Source: Syntrophorhabdaceae bacterium (GTDB lineage: Bacteria; Desulfobacterota; Syntrophorhabdia; Syntrophorhabdales; Syntrophorhabdaceae). From it: a stretch of 57,605 nt of DNA. The position numbers and the translations under genes are program-made. The stretch is from NCBI GenBank assembly GCA_028698615.1, contig JAQVWF010000005.1, forward strand, positions 55,354 to 112,958, given 5' to 3'. Positions within the stretch are counted from its first letter, which is position 1. Every line of letters starts with the position of its first letter. Shown one piece after another: positions 32,821 to 40,626 of the stretch. The notes under the pieces are model-generated. The model saw only the letters and a list, made by a program, of their open reading frames with translations, made no database searches and was not told the origin of the DNA.

Positions 32821-34130
32821 TTCCTTCCCTGTTCCAGCGCGTTCTTCATGAAACCGCATTTTATGTCCGGCTGGATATATTCGTGATCGGTTTCGGTGAC
32901 GGGAAAGAATACAAGCAGCGCCTCCCGGAGGGTTATCTTTATGTCGGGAAGGAGGGGCAGGACCTTTCTCTTGTTGATGCCAAGGTCGGCTATGATCGTT
33001 ATCAGGCTGTCGAGGGCATCCTGAACGGTGAGGTTAACGGGATGGATAGGCGCGTCAGGCAGCCTGTCCTCAAATCCACCGGAGAAATTGGCGATTGTAA
33101 ACTGCTTTGACATGCGCCGATAGACGGCCGGACTCATCCTGAACGCGGGCGCCCAGAAGAAGAATGGAGGTTCTTCCCAACCCGGCTGTATGACCCTTGG
33201 GAGGTTTCCAAGTCGTACCAGGTCTGCGTAACAATCCAGTTCCAAACCCTCGATATCAACTCGGAGCCGCCAGAAAGGCAGATATTGGCGCGCGGATCCC
33301 CGCGTGGCCTTCTTCGACAGGGCCGTTGCGAAACCGACGCGCCTGAGGGCCTGCCCATCCGTTCCCCAGGCGGAGTTACATGTATTGCACAAGAGGACGC
33401 AACTGTCTCTTTCGGCCAGCGTGTTCCAGCCGCACTGGGGGCACAGGGTTGGCAGGAAGTCTACTGCCCAGCCGCCGGAGAAGACCTCGTACGGAAATGA
33501 TTCATACAAGGGAGGGCTCCCATGGAGCGGTTCGTTGAGTATGCCGTCCCAAAAACGGTGGTTGCGGACGAACATCGGCGCGTAGATAAGGCTCATTGAA
33601 TCGGCGATAAACGCTTCGTGGTAGATCCGCTCCTCTTTCAATTCCTTTCTCGTTACGGGGATCTCCGCATAGTCTCCCTGCGTGCCGCGCCGGACGAAAC
33701 GGGTCTCGTGAAGCGTCACCGTTTCGTAGACCACGTCGTGTTGTGTTTTCACGGACGACTTGTCAAAAGGAATGCTCGGCGGGATGAATCTGGTATTGGC
33801 CGCTGGCCGTGCGAGGTGCAGTTTCAGTGTTTGTGGCCGCAGTCCCAGGGTTTGCGCGAAATGTTTACTCTCGATGGCAAGGAAGGTTTTGTCTATGATC
33901 CCGTTCGCTATCCCGCTTGTCTTGCACGTGTAATGCACACCCCTGAAACGCCAGTAGGGCACGTAGATGACCTCTTCAAGGAAGGGGTCCGAGGGTGAGA
34001 AGCAATATCGGAAATAATCCCGGGGCTGCATGCAGAGTCTCGTCTTGCAGAAATTGCAGGTAAGCAGCCTGTCGGTCTCTTCGAGGACGACCGGGGCGCC
34101 GCACTGGGGACAGAGGTGCTCGATCTGCAT
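32814..34130 (-). CDS. zinc-ribbon protein paired with an SPFH protein
   Basis: This 438-residue protein has an N-terminal zinc ribbon (CPQCG...CNFC, about residues 8-30) and a second CxxC pair near the middle (CPQCGWNTLAERDSCVLLCNTC). The rest is rich in aromatic residues (VIYVPYWRFRG, FFFWAPAFRM) with no clear membrane helix. I do not know its exact family; it resembles the zinc-ribbon partners (YdjG-like) of SPFH/YdjI proteins. It begins 5 bases behind the SPFH gene, so the two should act together, perhaps in membrane stress. The function is not known. Confidence 0.65.
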   Translation of the reverse strand: MQIEHLCPQCGAPVVLEETDRLLTCNFCKTRLCMQPRDYFRYCFSPSDPFLEEVIYVPYWRFRGVHYTCKTSGIANGIIDKTFLAIESKHFAQTLGLRPQTLKLHLARPAANTRFIPPSIPFDKSSVKTQHDVVYETVTLHETRFVRRGTQGDYAEIPVTRKELKEERIYHEAFIADSMSLIYAPMFVRNHRFWDGILNEPLHGSPPLYESFPYEVFSGGWAVDFLPTLCPQCGWNTLAERDSCVLLCNTCNSAWGTDGQALRRVGFATALSKKATRGSARQYLPFWRLRVDIEGLELDCYADLVRLGNLPRVIQPGWEEPPFFFWAPAFRMSPAVYRRMSKQFTIANFSGGFEDRLPDAPIHPVNLTVQDALDSLITIIADLGINKRKVLPLLPDIKITLREALLVFFPVTETDHEYIQPDIKCGFMKNALEQGRNI

Positions 34131-34135
34131 GACCG

Positions 34136-35236
34136 TCAGATCTTTTCCCCGCAGTGGTTGCAGAAGACTGATTCTGAAAGGTTGTCAGTTCCGCAATGAG
34201 GGCACTTCAGAGGTTCTTCCTTTGCCGTTGCACTCTGACCGCAGGAAGGACAAAAGCTCGCCCGTGCGGGGAGGTTCTTGCCGCACTTCGGGCATTGAGA
34301 GATCACAAGCAAATGGTGGCCGCAGGACTGACAGAACTGGGCATCTTTTCCGATGGGGTTCTGACACTCCGGGCACTTGATCACATCGACGGGTTGAGAC
34401 GCCCCCTTGAGGGTTTCCGCATACATGGCGGGCATCATGAAGCCAAGTCCCATACCGAGACCGGCGCCTGCCTGGCTGGGGTTCTGCGCGGCGCTTTCCA
34501 TGGCCATGGCGGTCTTCATCCTGAGGAGTTTGTTGAGATCGTCGAAGACGGCGAGTCTGCTCTTGTCGTCGATGGCCTGCTGGACCTCCTGGGGTGGAGT
34601 GATGGAGTTGATATAAAGGCCTGAAAGCTGGATGCCAAAATGGGAGAAATCCTTTTCCAGCACCCCCGTCAGTCCTGCCGAAATGGCATCGTATTTCCCC
34701 GGCAGATTGAGAAGGCTATCGAGGTTGTCGCCGAGATAGTCGTTGAAACGGGAAAGTATGACCTTCCCCAGGTAGTCCTGGATATCCTCGACGGTGTAAG
34801 ATGCCTTTGTTCCCACGAGGGTGTTGATGAAGAGCGACGGTTGGATCACCCTGATATTGAACATACCGAAGGCGCGCAGCCTGACGAGTCCCAGCGTGGA
34901 ATCCTTGAATGCGACGGGATCCCTCGTTCCCCAGGGGAGGTTGGTGAACGTTTTCGTATTGATAAAACAGACCTCAGCGCGAAGGGGACTCGTAAAGCCC
35001 CAGGGAAGACTCAGCAGCTTCGTGATAATGGGTATATTGAGGGTGGAGAGCGTGTAGCGCCCGGCGCCTACCGCATCGTACGCCTTCCCTTCATAAAAGA
35101 ATATCGCCGCCTGGCTTTCGCGAACGGTAAGCTGCGCCCCGTACTTGATATCTCCCGACCCTTCCTCGGGTATCCTGTGGGCGATCTCCATGCCCGTGTC
35201 GTCAAACCATTCAATTACTTCGAGAAAATTTCCCAT
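34136..35236 (-). CDS. SPFH-domain protein with three C-terminal zinc ribbons (YdjI-like)
   Basis: This 366-residue protein has an SPFH/virion-core-like N-terminal region (residues about 25-240; LTVRESQAAIFFYEGKA, FGMFNIRVIQPSLFI) and a Gly/Met-rich hinge (GAGLGMGLGFMMPAM). Three CxxC...CxxC zinc ribbons follow (CPECQ/CQSCG, CPKCG/CPSCG, CPHCG/CNHCG). The same architecture is known from YdjI of Bacillus subtilis, which helps bring PspA to membranes. No pspA gene is nearby. A scaffold role at stressed membranes is inferred. Confidence 0.8.
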   Translation of the reverse strand: MGNFLEVIEWFDDTGMEIAHRIPEEGSGDIKYGAQLTVRESQAAIFFYEGKAYDAVGAGRYTLSTLNIPIITKLLSLPWGFTSPLRAEVCFINTKTFTNLPWGTRDPVAFKDSTLGLVRLRAFGMFNIRVIQPSLFINTLVGTKASYTVEDIQDYLGKVILSRFNDYLGDNLDSLLNLPGKYDAISAGLTGVLEKDFSHFGIQLSGLYINSITPPQEVQQAIDDKSRLAVFDDLNKLLRMKTAMAMESAAQNPSQAGAGLGMGLGFMMPAMYAETLKGASQPVDVIKCPECQNPIGKDAQFCQSCGHHLLVISQCPKCGKNLPARASFCPSCGQSATAKEEPLKCPHCGTDNLSESVFCNHCGEKI

Positions 35237-35306
35237 ACCAGCCCCCTGTGGTTTTTCTCGAAAACTTACTATGGGCGGGAAAGGATGTCAATGACGGAGC
35301 GCACAG

Positions 35307-35341
35307 AGAGAGGCGATAGACGAGAGATGATAGGTGATAGG
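35307..35341. repeat. five 7-base repeats behind pstB
   Basis: AGAGAGG, CGATAGA, CGAGAGA, TGATAGG and TGATAGG follow each other without gaps. GATAGG at 35336-35341 can pair with CCTATC at 35362-35367, which contains the stop codon of the last pst gene. The array lies between the pst operon end and the SPFH gene start. Confidence 0.6.
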
Positions 35342-35362
35342 AAAGAATCTTTTGCCCGTCTC

Positions 35363-36118
35363 CTATCCGTATCTTCCCGTAATGTACCCTTCAGTCCGTT
35401 CATCATGGGGGGAAGTGAATATCTGGGAGGTGTCGCCGAATTCCACGAGGTCGCCGAGGAGCATGAAGCCCGTATGGTCGGAGACGCGGGCGGCCTGCTG
35501 CATGTTGTGGGTGACGATGAGGATGGTGTAGCGCTCCTTTAATTCCATCATGAGTTCCTCGATCCTCATCGTGGCTATGGGGTCGAGGGCGGAGCAGGGC
35601 TCGTCGAGGAGAATTATTTCAGGTTCAACCGTGAGGAGGCGGGCGACGCAAAGGCGCTGTTTCATCTCTTCGGAGAGCTCGAGAGCGGGCGTATGGAGCT
35701 TGTTTTCCAACTCTTCCAGGAGGCCGACGGAGTGAAGACAGCGGTCGACGATCTCCCGCCAGCCGCGTCTGTTTCCCATGCCGTGGACCTTGAGGCCGTA
35801 GACCATGTTTTCGTATACGGTAAAGGGAAAGGGATTGGGACGTTGAAAGACCATGCCCACCTTTTTTCTCAGATTGATGATGTCGATCTCTTCCAATCTC
35901 TCGTCATGCACATAGATATTGCCCTCGATGCGGACATCTTCCTGGAGGTCATTCATACGGTTGAAACAGCGAAGAAGGGTTGATTTTCCGCATCCCGACG
36001 GGCCGATGAGCGCCGTTATGGCATTGGAGTATACCTGAAAGTCCACGTCTTTCAGGGCGTGGAAATCTCCATAATAGAGATTGAGCCCCTTCGTTCGCAA
36101 AGCGAATGTATCCATCAT
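35363..36118 (-). CDS. pstB: phosphate ABC transporter ATPase with degenerate signature motif
   Basis: This 251-residue PstB-type ATPase powers phosphate import by PstSCA. Walker A GPSGCGKST (39-47), the Q-loop Gln92 in VFQRPNPFP, Walker B ILLDEP with Glu173 and H-loop His204 in VTHNMQQ are intact. The ABC signature, however, reads LSEEMKQ (148-154) instead of LSGGQQQ. Its neighbour upstream keeps that motif but lacks the Q-loop Gln and H-loop His. The pair therefore looks like a heterodimer with one working ATP site, made from this protein's Walker/Q/H residues and the partner's signature. It is last in the operon; its start overlaps the partner's stop (ATGA). Confidence 0.9.
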   Translation of the reverse strand: MMDTFALRTKGLNLYYGDFHALKDVDFQVYSNAITALIGPSGCGKSTLLRCFNRMNDLQEDVRIEGNIYVHDERLEEIDIINLRKKVGMVFQRPNPFPFTVYENMVYGLKVHGMGNRRGWREIVDRCLHSVGLLEELENKLHTPALELSEEMKQRLCVARLLTVEPEIILLDEPCSALDPIATMRIEELMMELKERYTILIVTHNMQQAARVSDHTGFMLLGDLVEFGDTSQIFTSPHDERTEGYITGRYG

Positions 36119-36870
36119 CCGAACTTTCCCTGTATGTAGTCTTCTGTCTTCGTCTCGGCAGGCGCAGTGAAGACCTTTTCCGTCGTGTTGTACTCGATAA
36201 GTTCACCGAGATAGAAGAAGGCCGAAAAGTCGCTTATCCGGGCGATCTGTTTCGTATTGTTGGATACGAGGATGATCGTGTAGTCGGATTTCAATTCGCT
36301 CAACGCGTCCTCTATCTTGGCTGTCGAGATGGGGTCCAGGCCGGAGCATGGTTCATCGAGGAGGATGATCTCCGGTTTCAGCGCCAGGGTGCGCGCAAGA
36401 CAAAGCCTCTGCTGCTGTCCTCCGGAAAGCTTCAGCGCGGATGTGCCGAGCCTGTCCTTCACCTCGTCCCAGAGGAAGGCCTTTTTCAGGCTCTCCTCAG
36501 TGATATGGTGGAGATTGGTGCGGTCGCTTATCCCTTTGAGCCTCGGTCCATAGGCGATATTCTCAAATATGGAGCGGGGAAGGGGGATGGGGACGGCGAA
36601 AACGGTGCCGACGCGTCTTCGCAGTTCTATGGGGTTGATGCTCCCGTCGAGGATGCTCGTTCCGTCTATGGCCGCGTCGCCATCGATCCTGACGTTGTTC
36701 TCAAAGTCGATCATGCGGTTGAGGACGGAAATGAGGGTGGACTTGCCGCTTCCGGAAGGCCCCATGAAACCGGTGATAGTATTCCTGTGAACGGTGATGG
36801 TAACATTCTTCAGCACCTCTACCTTGCCGAAGGATACTCTTAATCTGTCTGTTGAGATCTTTGGTTCCAT
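36115..36870 (-). CDS. pstB: phosphate ABC transporter ATPase lacking Q-loop Gln and H-loop His
   Basis: This 251-residue PstB paralogue has Walker A GPSGSGKST (38-46), an intact signature LSGGQQQRLC (148-157) and Walker B ILLDEP with Glu173. At the Q-loop it reads VFAVPIPLP, so residue 92 is Ala rather than Gln, and at the H-loop VSNNTKQ, so residue 204 is Asn rather than His. Both changes are clear in the DNA and not frameshifts. It should bind ATP but hydrolyse it poorly at its own Walker site, while giving a good signature to its neighbour. It lies between pstA and the other pstB. Confidence 0.9.
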   Translation of the reverse strand: MEPKISTDRLRVSFGKVEVLKNVTITVHRNTITGFMGPSGSGKSTLISVLNRMIDFENNVRIDGDAAIDGTSILDGSINPIELRRRVGTVFAVPIPLPRSIFENIAYGPRLKGISDRTNLHHITEESLKKAFLWDEVKDRLGTSALKLSGGQQQRLCLARTLALKPEIILLDEPCSGLDPISTAKIEDALSELKSDYTIILVSNNTKQIARISDFSAFFYLGELIEYNTTEKVFTAPAETKTEDYIQGKFG

Positions 36871-36879
36871 ATATCCCTG

Positions 36880-37716
36880 TTATGAATATCGCGCAATGGC
36901 CCTGTTCATGATGTAATACGCCAGTATGTTGATGAGCAGGATGCTCAGTACAAGCACCACCGCGGTGCCGTACGCCTTCTCCATGGATATGCCCTCGCGG
37001 GCCAGGATGTAAAAGTGGACCGCCATGGTCCTGCCCGAGTCCATGAGGGAAAGGGGGAGCCTCAGTGAACTGCCCATGGTGAAGATGATAGCCGCCGTTT
37101 CACCAACGGCGCGCCCGATGCTGAGCATGATTCCCGTCAGTATCCCCGGCATGGCGGCAGGGAGAACCACCTTCTTTATCGTTTCCCATTTGCTTGCGCT
37201 CAAGGAGTAGCTGACTATTCTGAGTTGCCGGGGCACGGCCCTTATCGCCTCCTCGGATGTCCTGATGATGGTGGGGAGGATCATGATGGTCATCGTGAGA
37301 ACGCCTGCGAGCAGAGACCAGCCCATCTTCAGCTTTATCACGAAAAAGATAAAACCGAAAAGGCCATAGAGGATCGACGGGATTCCCGCAAGAGATTCGA
37401 CGCCGAAGCGGATGAATTTCGTAAAGAGGGACTCCTTCGTATATTCCGTGAGGAATATCGCAGTCCCGAGACCGAGAGGGGTGGCCAGAAGGATGGACAA
37501 AAGGGCGAGTTGTATGGTTCCCACGATCGAGGGGAAGATGCCGCCCTCCCTTCCCATGTCCTCGGGAAAGGAAAAGATGAACGCGAAATTGGTATGCGGG
37601 AAGCCCTTGAAGAAGATTATCGCCACGATGACGATGAGTATCCCGACAGTGAAGAATGCCTGTACGTTGAGTCCCATCCTGACGAACCGGTTGATTATCC
37701 GAGGATTGATTCTCAT
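36880..37716 (-). CDS. pstA: phosphate ABC transporter permease PstA
   Basis: This 278-residue inner-membrane permease has six predicted helices and the EAA-type coupling loop (EEAIRAVPRQLRIVSYSLSA) that contacts the ATPases; the ESLAGIPSILYGLFGF segment is typical of PstA/PstC. It starts within the pstC stop (ATGA overlap) and precedes the pstB pair by 9 bases. It imports phosphate together with PstC. Confidence 0.93.
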   Translation of the reverse strand: MRINPRIINRFVRMGLNVQAFFTVGILIVIVAIIFFKGFPHTNFAFIFSFPEDMGREGGIFPSIVGTIQLALLSILLATPLGLGTAIFLTEYTKESLFTKFIRFGVESLAGIPSILYGLFGFIFFVIKLKMGWSLLAGVLTMTIMILPTIIRTSEEAIRAVPRQLRIVSYSLSASKWETIKKVVLPAAMPGILTGIMLSIGRAVGETAAIIFTMGSSLRLPLSLMDSGRTMAVHFYILAREGISMEKAYGTAVVLVLSILLINILAYYIMNRAIARYS

Positions 37717-38576
37717 TTGGCGATTTTCCTCTTTATGCCGAAGTTAGCGATATAATTGAGTATCATGATTATGAGCATGAGGACCACACCCGTCGAGAAG
37801 AGCGCGAGGCGATGGTCGCCGGTGGCGTACGCGAGTTCCAGGGCGATATTGCCCGTCAATGTCCTCAACGGGTCGAGGATACTTGTAGGTATCTTGAGGG
37901 CGTTGCCGGCGATCATGATGACCGCCATCGTCTCTCCTATCGCCCTTCCCATGCCGAGGATGAAACTTGCCAGTATGCCGGATTTCGCGGAGGGAATGAT
38001 GACCTTGTAGATGGTCTGCCATTTCGTAGCGCCCATCGCAGCCGAGCCTTCACGATAGGTCTTGGGGACGCTGACAAGGGCGTCGAAGGAGATGCTGATG
38101 ATGGTGGGCAGGATCATGACGCCGAGAACAAGGGATGTGGATATGAGAGAGAATCCGGATCCCCCGAGATAATTTCTGACGAGAGGGACGATATAGATGA
38201 CGCCGAGGAAGCCGAAGACAACGGAAGGAATGCCGGCAAGCAATTCAATGGCCGGCTTGAGAAGCATCTTTGTCTTCTTCCCCGCGTACTCGGAGAGATA
38301 GATGGCACAGGAAAGACCCATGGGAGCACCGATGAGGAGGGCCCCGGTAGTGACGAGAAAGGACGATATGATCATCGGGAAGATGCCGAAATGACCCTTG
38401 GTTGGCGCCCACTTCATCCCGAAGATGATCTCTTTGACCCCCACCTTAAGGAAGAGGGGCAGACCCTCGGCAAGGATGAAGATGAAGATGAGAAAGAGGA
38501 AAAGAAGTGATGAAAGCGCAAAGGCTACGAGCACCCACTTGACGAAGCGCTCCTTGACTACCGCTCTGTCAATCAT
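37713..38576 (-). CDS. pstC: phosphate ABC transporter permease PstC
   Basis: This 288-residue permease has an N-terminal helix and the binding-protein-dependent permease core (ELLAGIPSVVFGFLGVIYI, then DALVSVPKTYREGSAAMGAT as coupling loop). I chose the ATG at 38576, which overlaps the pstS stop by 8 bases (translation coupling); 19 upstream codons are open but belong to the pstS end. With PstA it forms the phosphate channel. Confidence 0.92.
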   Translation of the reverse strand: MIDRAVVKERFVKWVLVAFALSSLLFLFLIFIFILAEGLPLFLKVGVKEIIFGMKWAPTKGHFGIFPMIISSFLVTTGALLIGAPMGLSCAIYLSEYAGKKTKMLLKPAIELLAGIPSVVFGFLGVIYIVPLVRNYLGGSGFSLISTSLVLGVMILPTIISISFDALVSVPKTYREGSAAMGATKWQTIYKVIIPSAKSGILASFILGMGRAIGETMAVIMIAGNALKIPTSILDPLRTLTGNIALELAYATGDHRLALFSTGVVLMLIIMILNYIANFGIKRKIAK

Positions 38577-39381
38577 AAAACCCCACGAGTCCTTCGTTCT
38601 TGAGGATCTGTTGCCCTTCCCCGGAAAGGACATAGTCGATGAACTGCGTGGTCCTGGGGTCCGGCTCCCCGTTGGTCACGTAAAGAAAAGGCCGTACTAT
38701 CTTGTAGCGGCCCGACTTGATGGTCTTGATGGAGGGGCTGACGCCGTCGATGGCAACGGGTTTCACGTTCTTGCCCACCAGGCCCATGGATATATACCCT
38801 ATGGCATAAGGGTCGGTCGCGACGACCTCCTTGACGGATCCGTTGGAGTCCTGCACCATGGTGCCGTCGTCTATCTCGGCACCTTTCATGATCAGGTCCT
38901 CAAATGCGCCCCGTGTACCTGATCCTTCCTCACGGGACACCGCGTCTATCCTTCTGTCAACCCATCCCATCTGTCGCCAGTTCGAGATGCGGCCACTGAA
39001 TATCCGGCGTATCTCGTCGAGGCTCAATGTGCCGATGGGGTTGTCGGGATGGACGACGATGGCTATTCCATCATAGCAGATAGTGATAGTGCTCAGTCTC
39101 TTTTCCTCGTTCTTTAATCCCCGCGACGACATCCCCAGTTCGACGGTATTGTTGATCGTGGCCTGGATGCCCGCGGTTGAGCCGCCTCCCTGCACGTCGA
39201 CGATGAAGCCCTTGTGGTCTACCATGAAATGCTCGGCAAGCTTCTCTGTGAAGGGCATGACCGACGTGGAACCGGCAATGGTGATGGTGTGTTTTCTTCC
39301 GGACTTGTCATTGAAGGTACCTGAACAGGAAAGCAGAGTGGCGATGAGAGGTAGAATTATGACCCATTTCCTCAGAAGCAT
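38569..39381 (-). CDS. pstS: phosphate-binding lipoprotein PstS
   Basis: This 270-residue protein has a lipoprotein signal peptide with the lipobox LLSC (Cys19), so it is probably anchored in a membrane facing the periplasm. ITIAGSTSVMPFTEKLAEHF and QGGGSTAGI are phosphate-contact strands, and VSREEGSGTRGAFEDLI is the second phosphate loop. It follows phoU after 3 bases and precedes pstC with an overlap. Confidence 0.93.
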   Translation of the reverse strand: MLLRKWVIILPLIATLLSCSGTFNDKSGRKHTITIAGSTSVMPFTEKLAEHFMVDHKGFIVDVQGGGSTAGIQATINNTVELGMSSRGLKNEEKRLSTITICYDGIAIVVHPDNPIGTLSLDEIRRIFSGRISNWRQMGWVDRRIDAVSREEGSGTRGAFEDLIMKGAEIDDGTMVQDSNGSVKEVVATDPYAIGYISMGLVGKNVKPVAIDGVSPSIKTIKSGRYKIVRPFLYVTNGEPDPRTTQFIDYVLSGEGQQILKNEGLVGFYD

Positions 39382-39384
39382 ATA

Positions 39385-40065
39385 TTATTCCTGGGGATCC
39401 TTGGAATGTCTTATTATCTTTCCCTCTACGAGGAAGATGACCAGTTCGGCGATATTGACGGCGTGATCGGCCATCCGCTCCAGGTACTTGGAGATAAAGA
39501 GCACCCGGGTGGCCCGTGATATCGTCCGCATGTCCTGCATCATGTACGTCAGGAGCTCGCGAAAGATCTGGTCGAGCAGCTGGTCGACTTTTTGATCGTC
39601 CTTGGTGACCTTTCGTGCGGCGGCCACGTCTTCCTTGACAAAGGCGTCAAGACTCTCCTTGAGCATCAGCTGCACCGTCTCGGCCATCATGGGCAGATCT
39701 ATGTATGGTTTGAGCTGAGGTTCCTGGTTCAGTTCCTGGACCCTCTCACAGATATTGACGGCCATGTCGCCGATACGCTCCAGGTCGTAGTTGATCTTGA
39801 TGGCTGTCGTGATGAAGCGCAGGTCGCGTGCCGCAGGCTGCCGCAGAGCCAGGAGTTTGAGGCAGAACTCGTCGATCTCAACTTCGAGGGCGTTGACGAC
39901 CGGATCGTCCTCTATGACCTTGTCGGCAAGGTCGGAGTTGCGCTCGAGGAGTGCCTTGATCGCTTTGTTGATAGCTTTCTCAACCAGCCCGCCTTCATAG
40001 AGGAGCTTCTCCTTGAGCTCTTTAAGCTCAAGATCAAAAGTCTTGTAGATGTGTCCTTCAAGCAT
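39385..40065 (-). CDS. phoU: phosphate transport regulator PhoU
   Basis: This 226-residue all-helical protein has two PhoU domains (LVEKAINKAIKALLERN and the second near DVAAARKVTKDDQKVDQLLD), each with a metal-binding acidic stretch. PhoU links the Pst transporter to the PhoR sensor and limits phosphate uptake. AGGAGGCAGGCA precedes the ATG. Here phoU comes first in the pst operon; in the best-known operons it comes last. No PhoR or PhoB gene is in the window and no clear Pho box is visible upstream. Confidence 0.93.
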   Translation of the reverse strand: MLEGHIYKTFDLELKELKEKLLYEGGLVEKAINKAIKALLERNSDLADKVIEDDPVVNALEVEIDEFCLKLLALRQPAARDLRFITTAIKINYDLERIGDMAVNICERVQELNQEPQLKPYIDLPMMAETVQLMLKESLDAFVKEDVAAARKVTKDDQKVDQLLDQIFRELLTYMMQDMRTISRATRVLFISKYLERMADHAVNIAELVIFLVEGKIIRHSKDPQE

Positions 40066-40229
40066 TGCCTGCCTCCTGATCTGGATGGCAAGAGTATAGT
40101 CGCTTTTGCCACCGATTACAATCGGATTTTGAGGCCTGACAAGCCGTAGAAGGGGTTCCGGGCAGGGCCGCAGGACCGGTTGCTTCCCGTGAGAGGCTCG
40201 AGGTTGCCGCTCCGTCTCCTTCGGGGAGT

Positions 40230-40502
40230 TCAGACGACAACTACGGAATTGAAGCCGCCGAACTCGTTCATTTCCTTATGGCTGGAAGAGGGATCTTCGA
40301 TCCAATTGCCGTCAACAATGAACCGGTACTGGTGGATACCCTGGGGGAGCATGATAGTTGTTTTCCAGGTTCCCTTTGCATCCTTTTTAAGAGGGCGCCC
40401 GGAGGGGTCCCAGGAATTGAAAGAACCGGCGATATAAACGTGGCTGGCCCCGGCATCGCTGAATTTAAATGTTACACGTTTCTTCGCTTGTTTTTCCGCC
40501 AT
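40230..40502 (-). CDS. stand-alone CBM48 / AMPK-type glycogen-binding protein
   Basis: This 90-residue protein is a single E-set/CBM48 domain: KKRVTFKFSDAGASHVYIAG, FNSWDPSGRPLKKDAKGTW and YRFIVDGNWIEDP, with the aromatic and Lys residues that bind alpha-glucan in AMPK-beta-like domains. There is no enzyme attached. AAGGAGG lies just before the ATG. Such small proteins may mark or bind glycogen; the window also has a GH13 enzyme far away at 9.4-12.9 kb, but no direct link is shown. Confidence 0.82.
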   Translation of the reverse strand: MAEKQAKKRVTFKFSDAGASHVYIAGSFNSWDPSGRPLKKDAKGTWKTTIMLPQGIHQYRFIVDGNWIEDPSSSHKEMNEFGGFNSVVVV

Positions 40503-40566
40503 TGTACCCTCCTTATTGTCCCATCATACTACCACAATCTGGTGTTTTCATCCAGAGGGCAAAGAC

Positions 40567-40609
40567 AAAGAGGGGACTGTGCGCAAGGCCGCATCGGTCC
40601 CCTCTTTGC
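40567..40609 (-). terminator. hairpin behind the aminotransferase gene
   Basis: CAAAGAGGGGAC (40567-40578) and GTCCCCTCTTTG (40598-40609) pair perfectly over 12 bases, and TGCG/CGCA in the loop can add an inner stem. On the minus strand the hairpin is followed by a modest T-rich run (TCTTTG). It lies 17 bases behind the aminotransferase stop and probably ends its transcript before the CBM48 gene. Confidence 0.65.
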
Positions 40610-40626
40610 GAAGTGTGGTCTTCTTC

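Noticed and set aside
35363-36870. Sequencing error or pseudogene as cause of the odd PstB motifs
   Set aside because: Both frames are full length, the changes are clean codon replacements in several separate motifs, and start/stop overlaps within the operon are kept.
40066-40229. A Pho box upstream of phoU
   Set aside because: I looked for CTGTCAT-type direct repeats and found only a lone CTGACAAG, not the two spaced copies needed.
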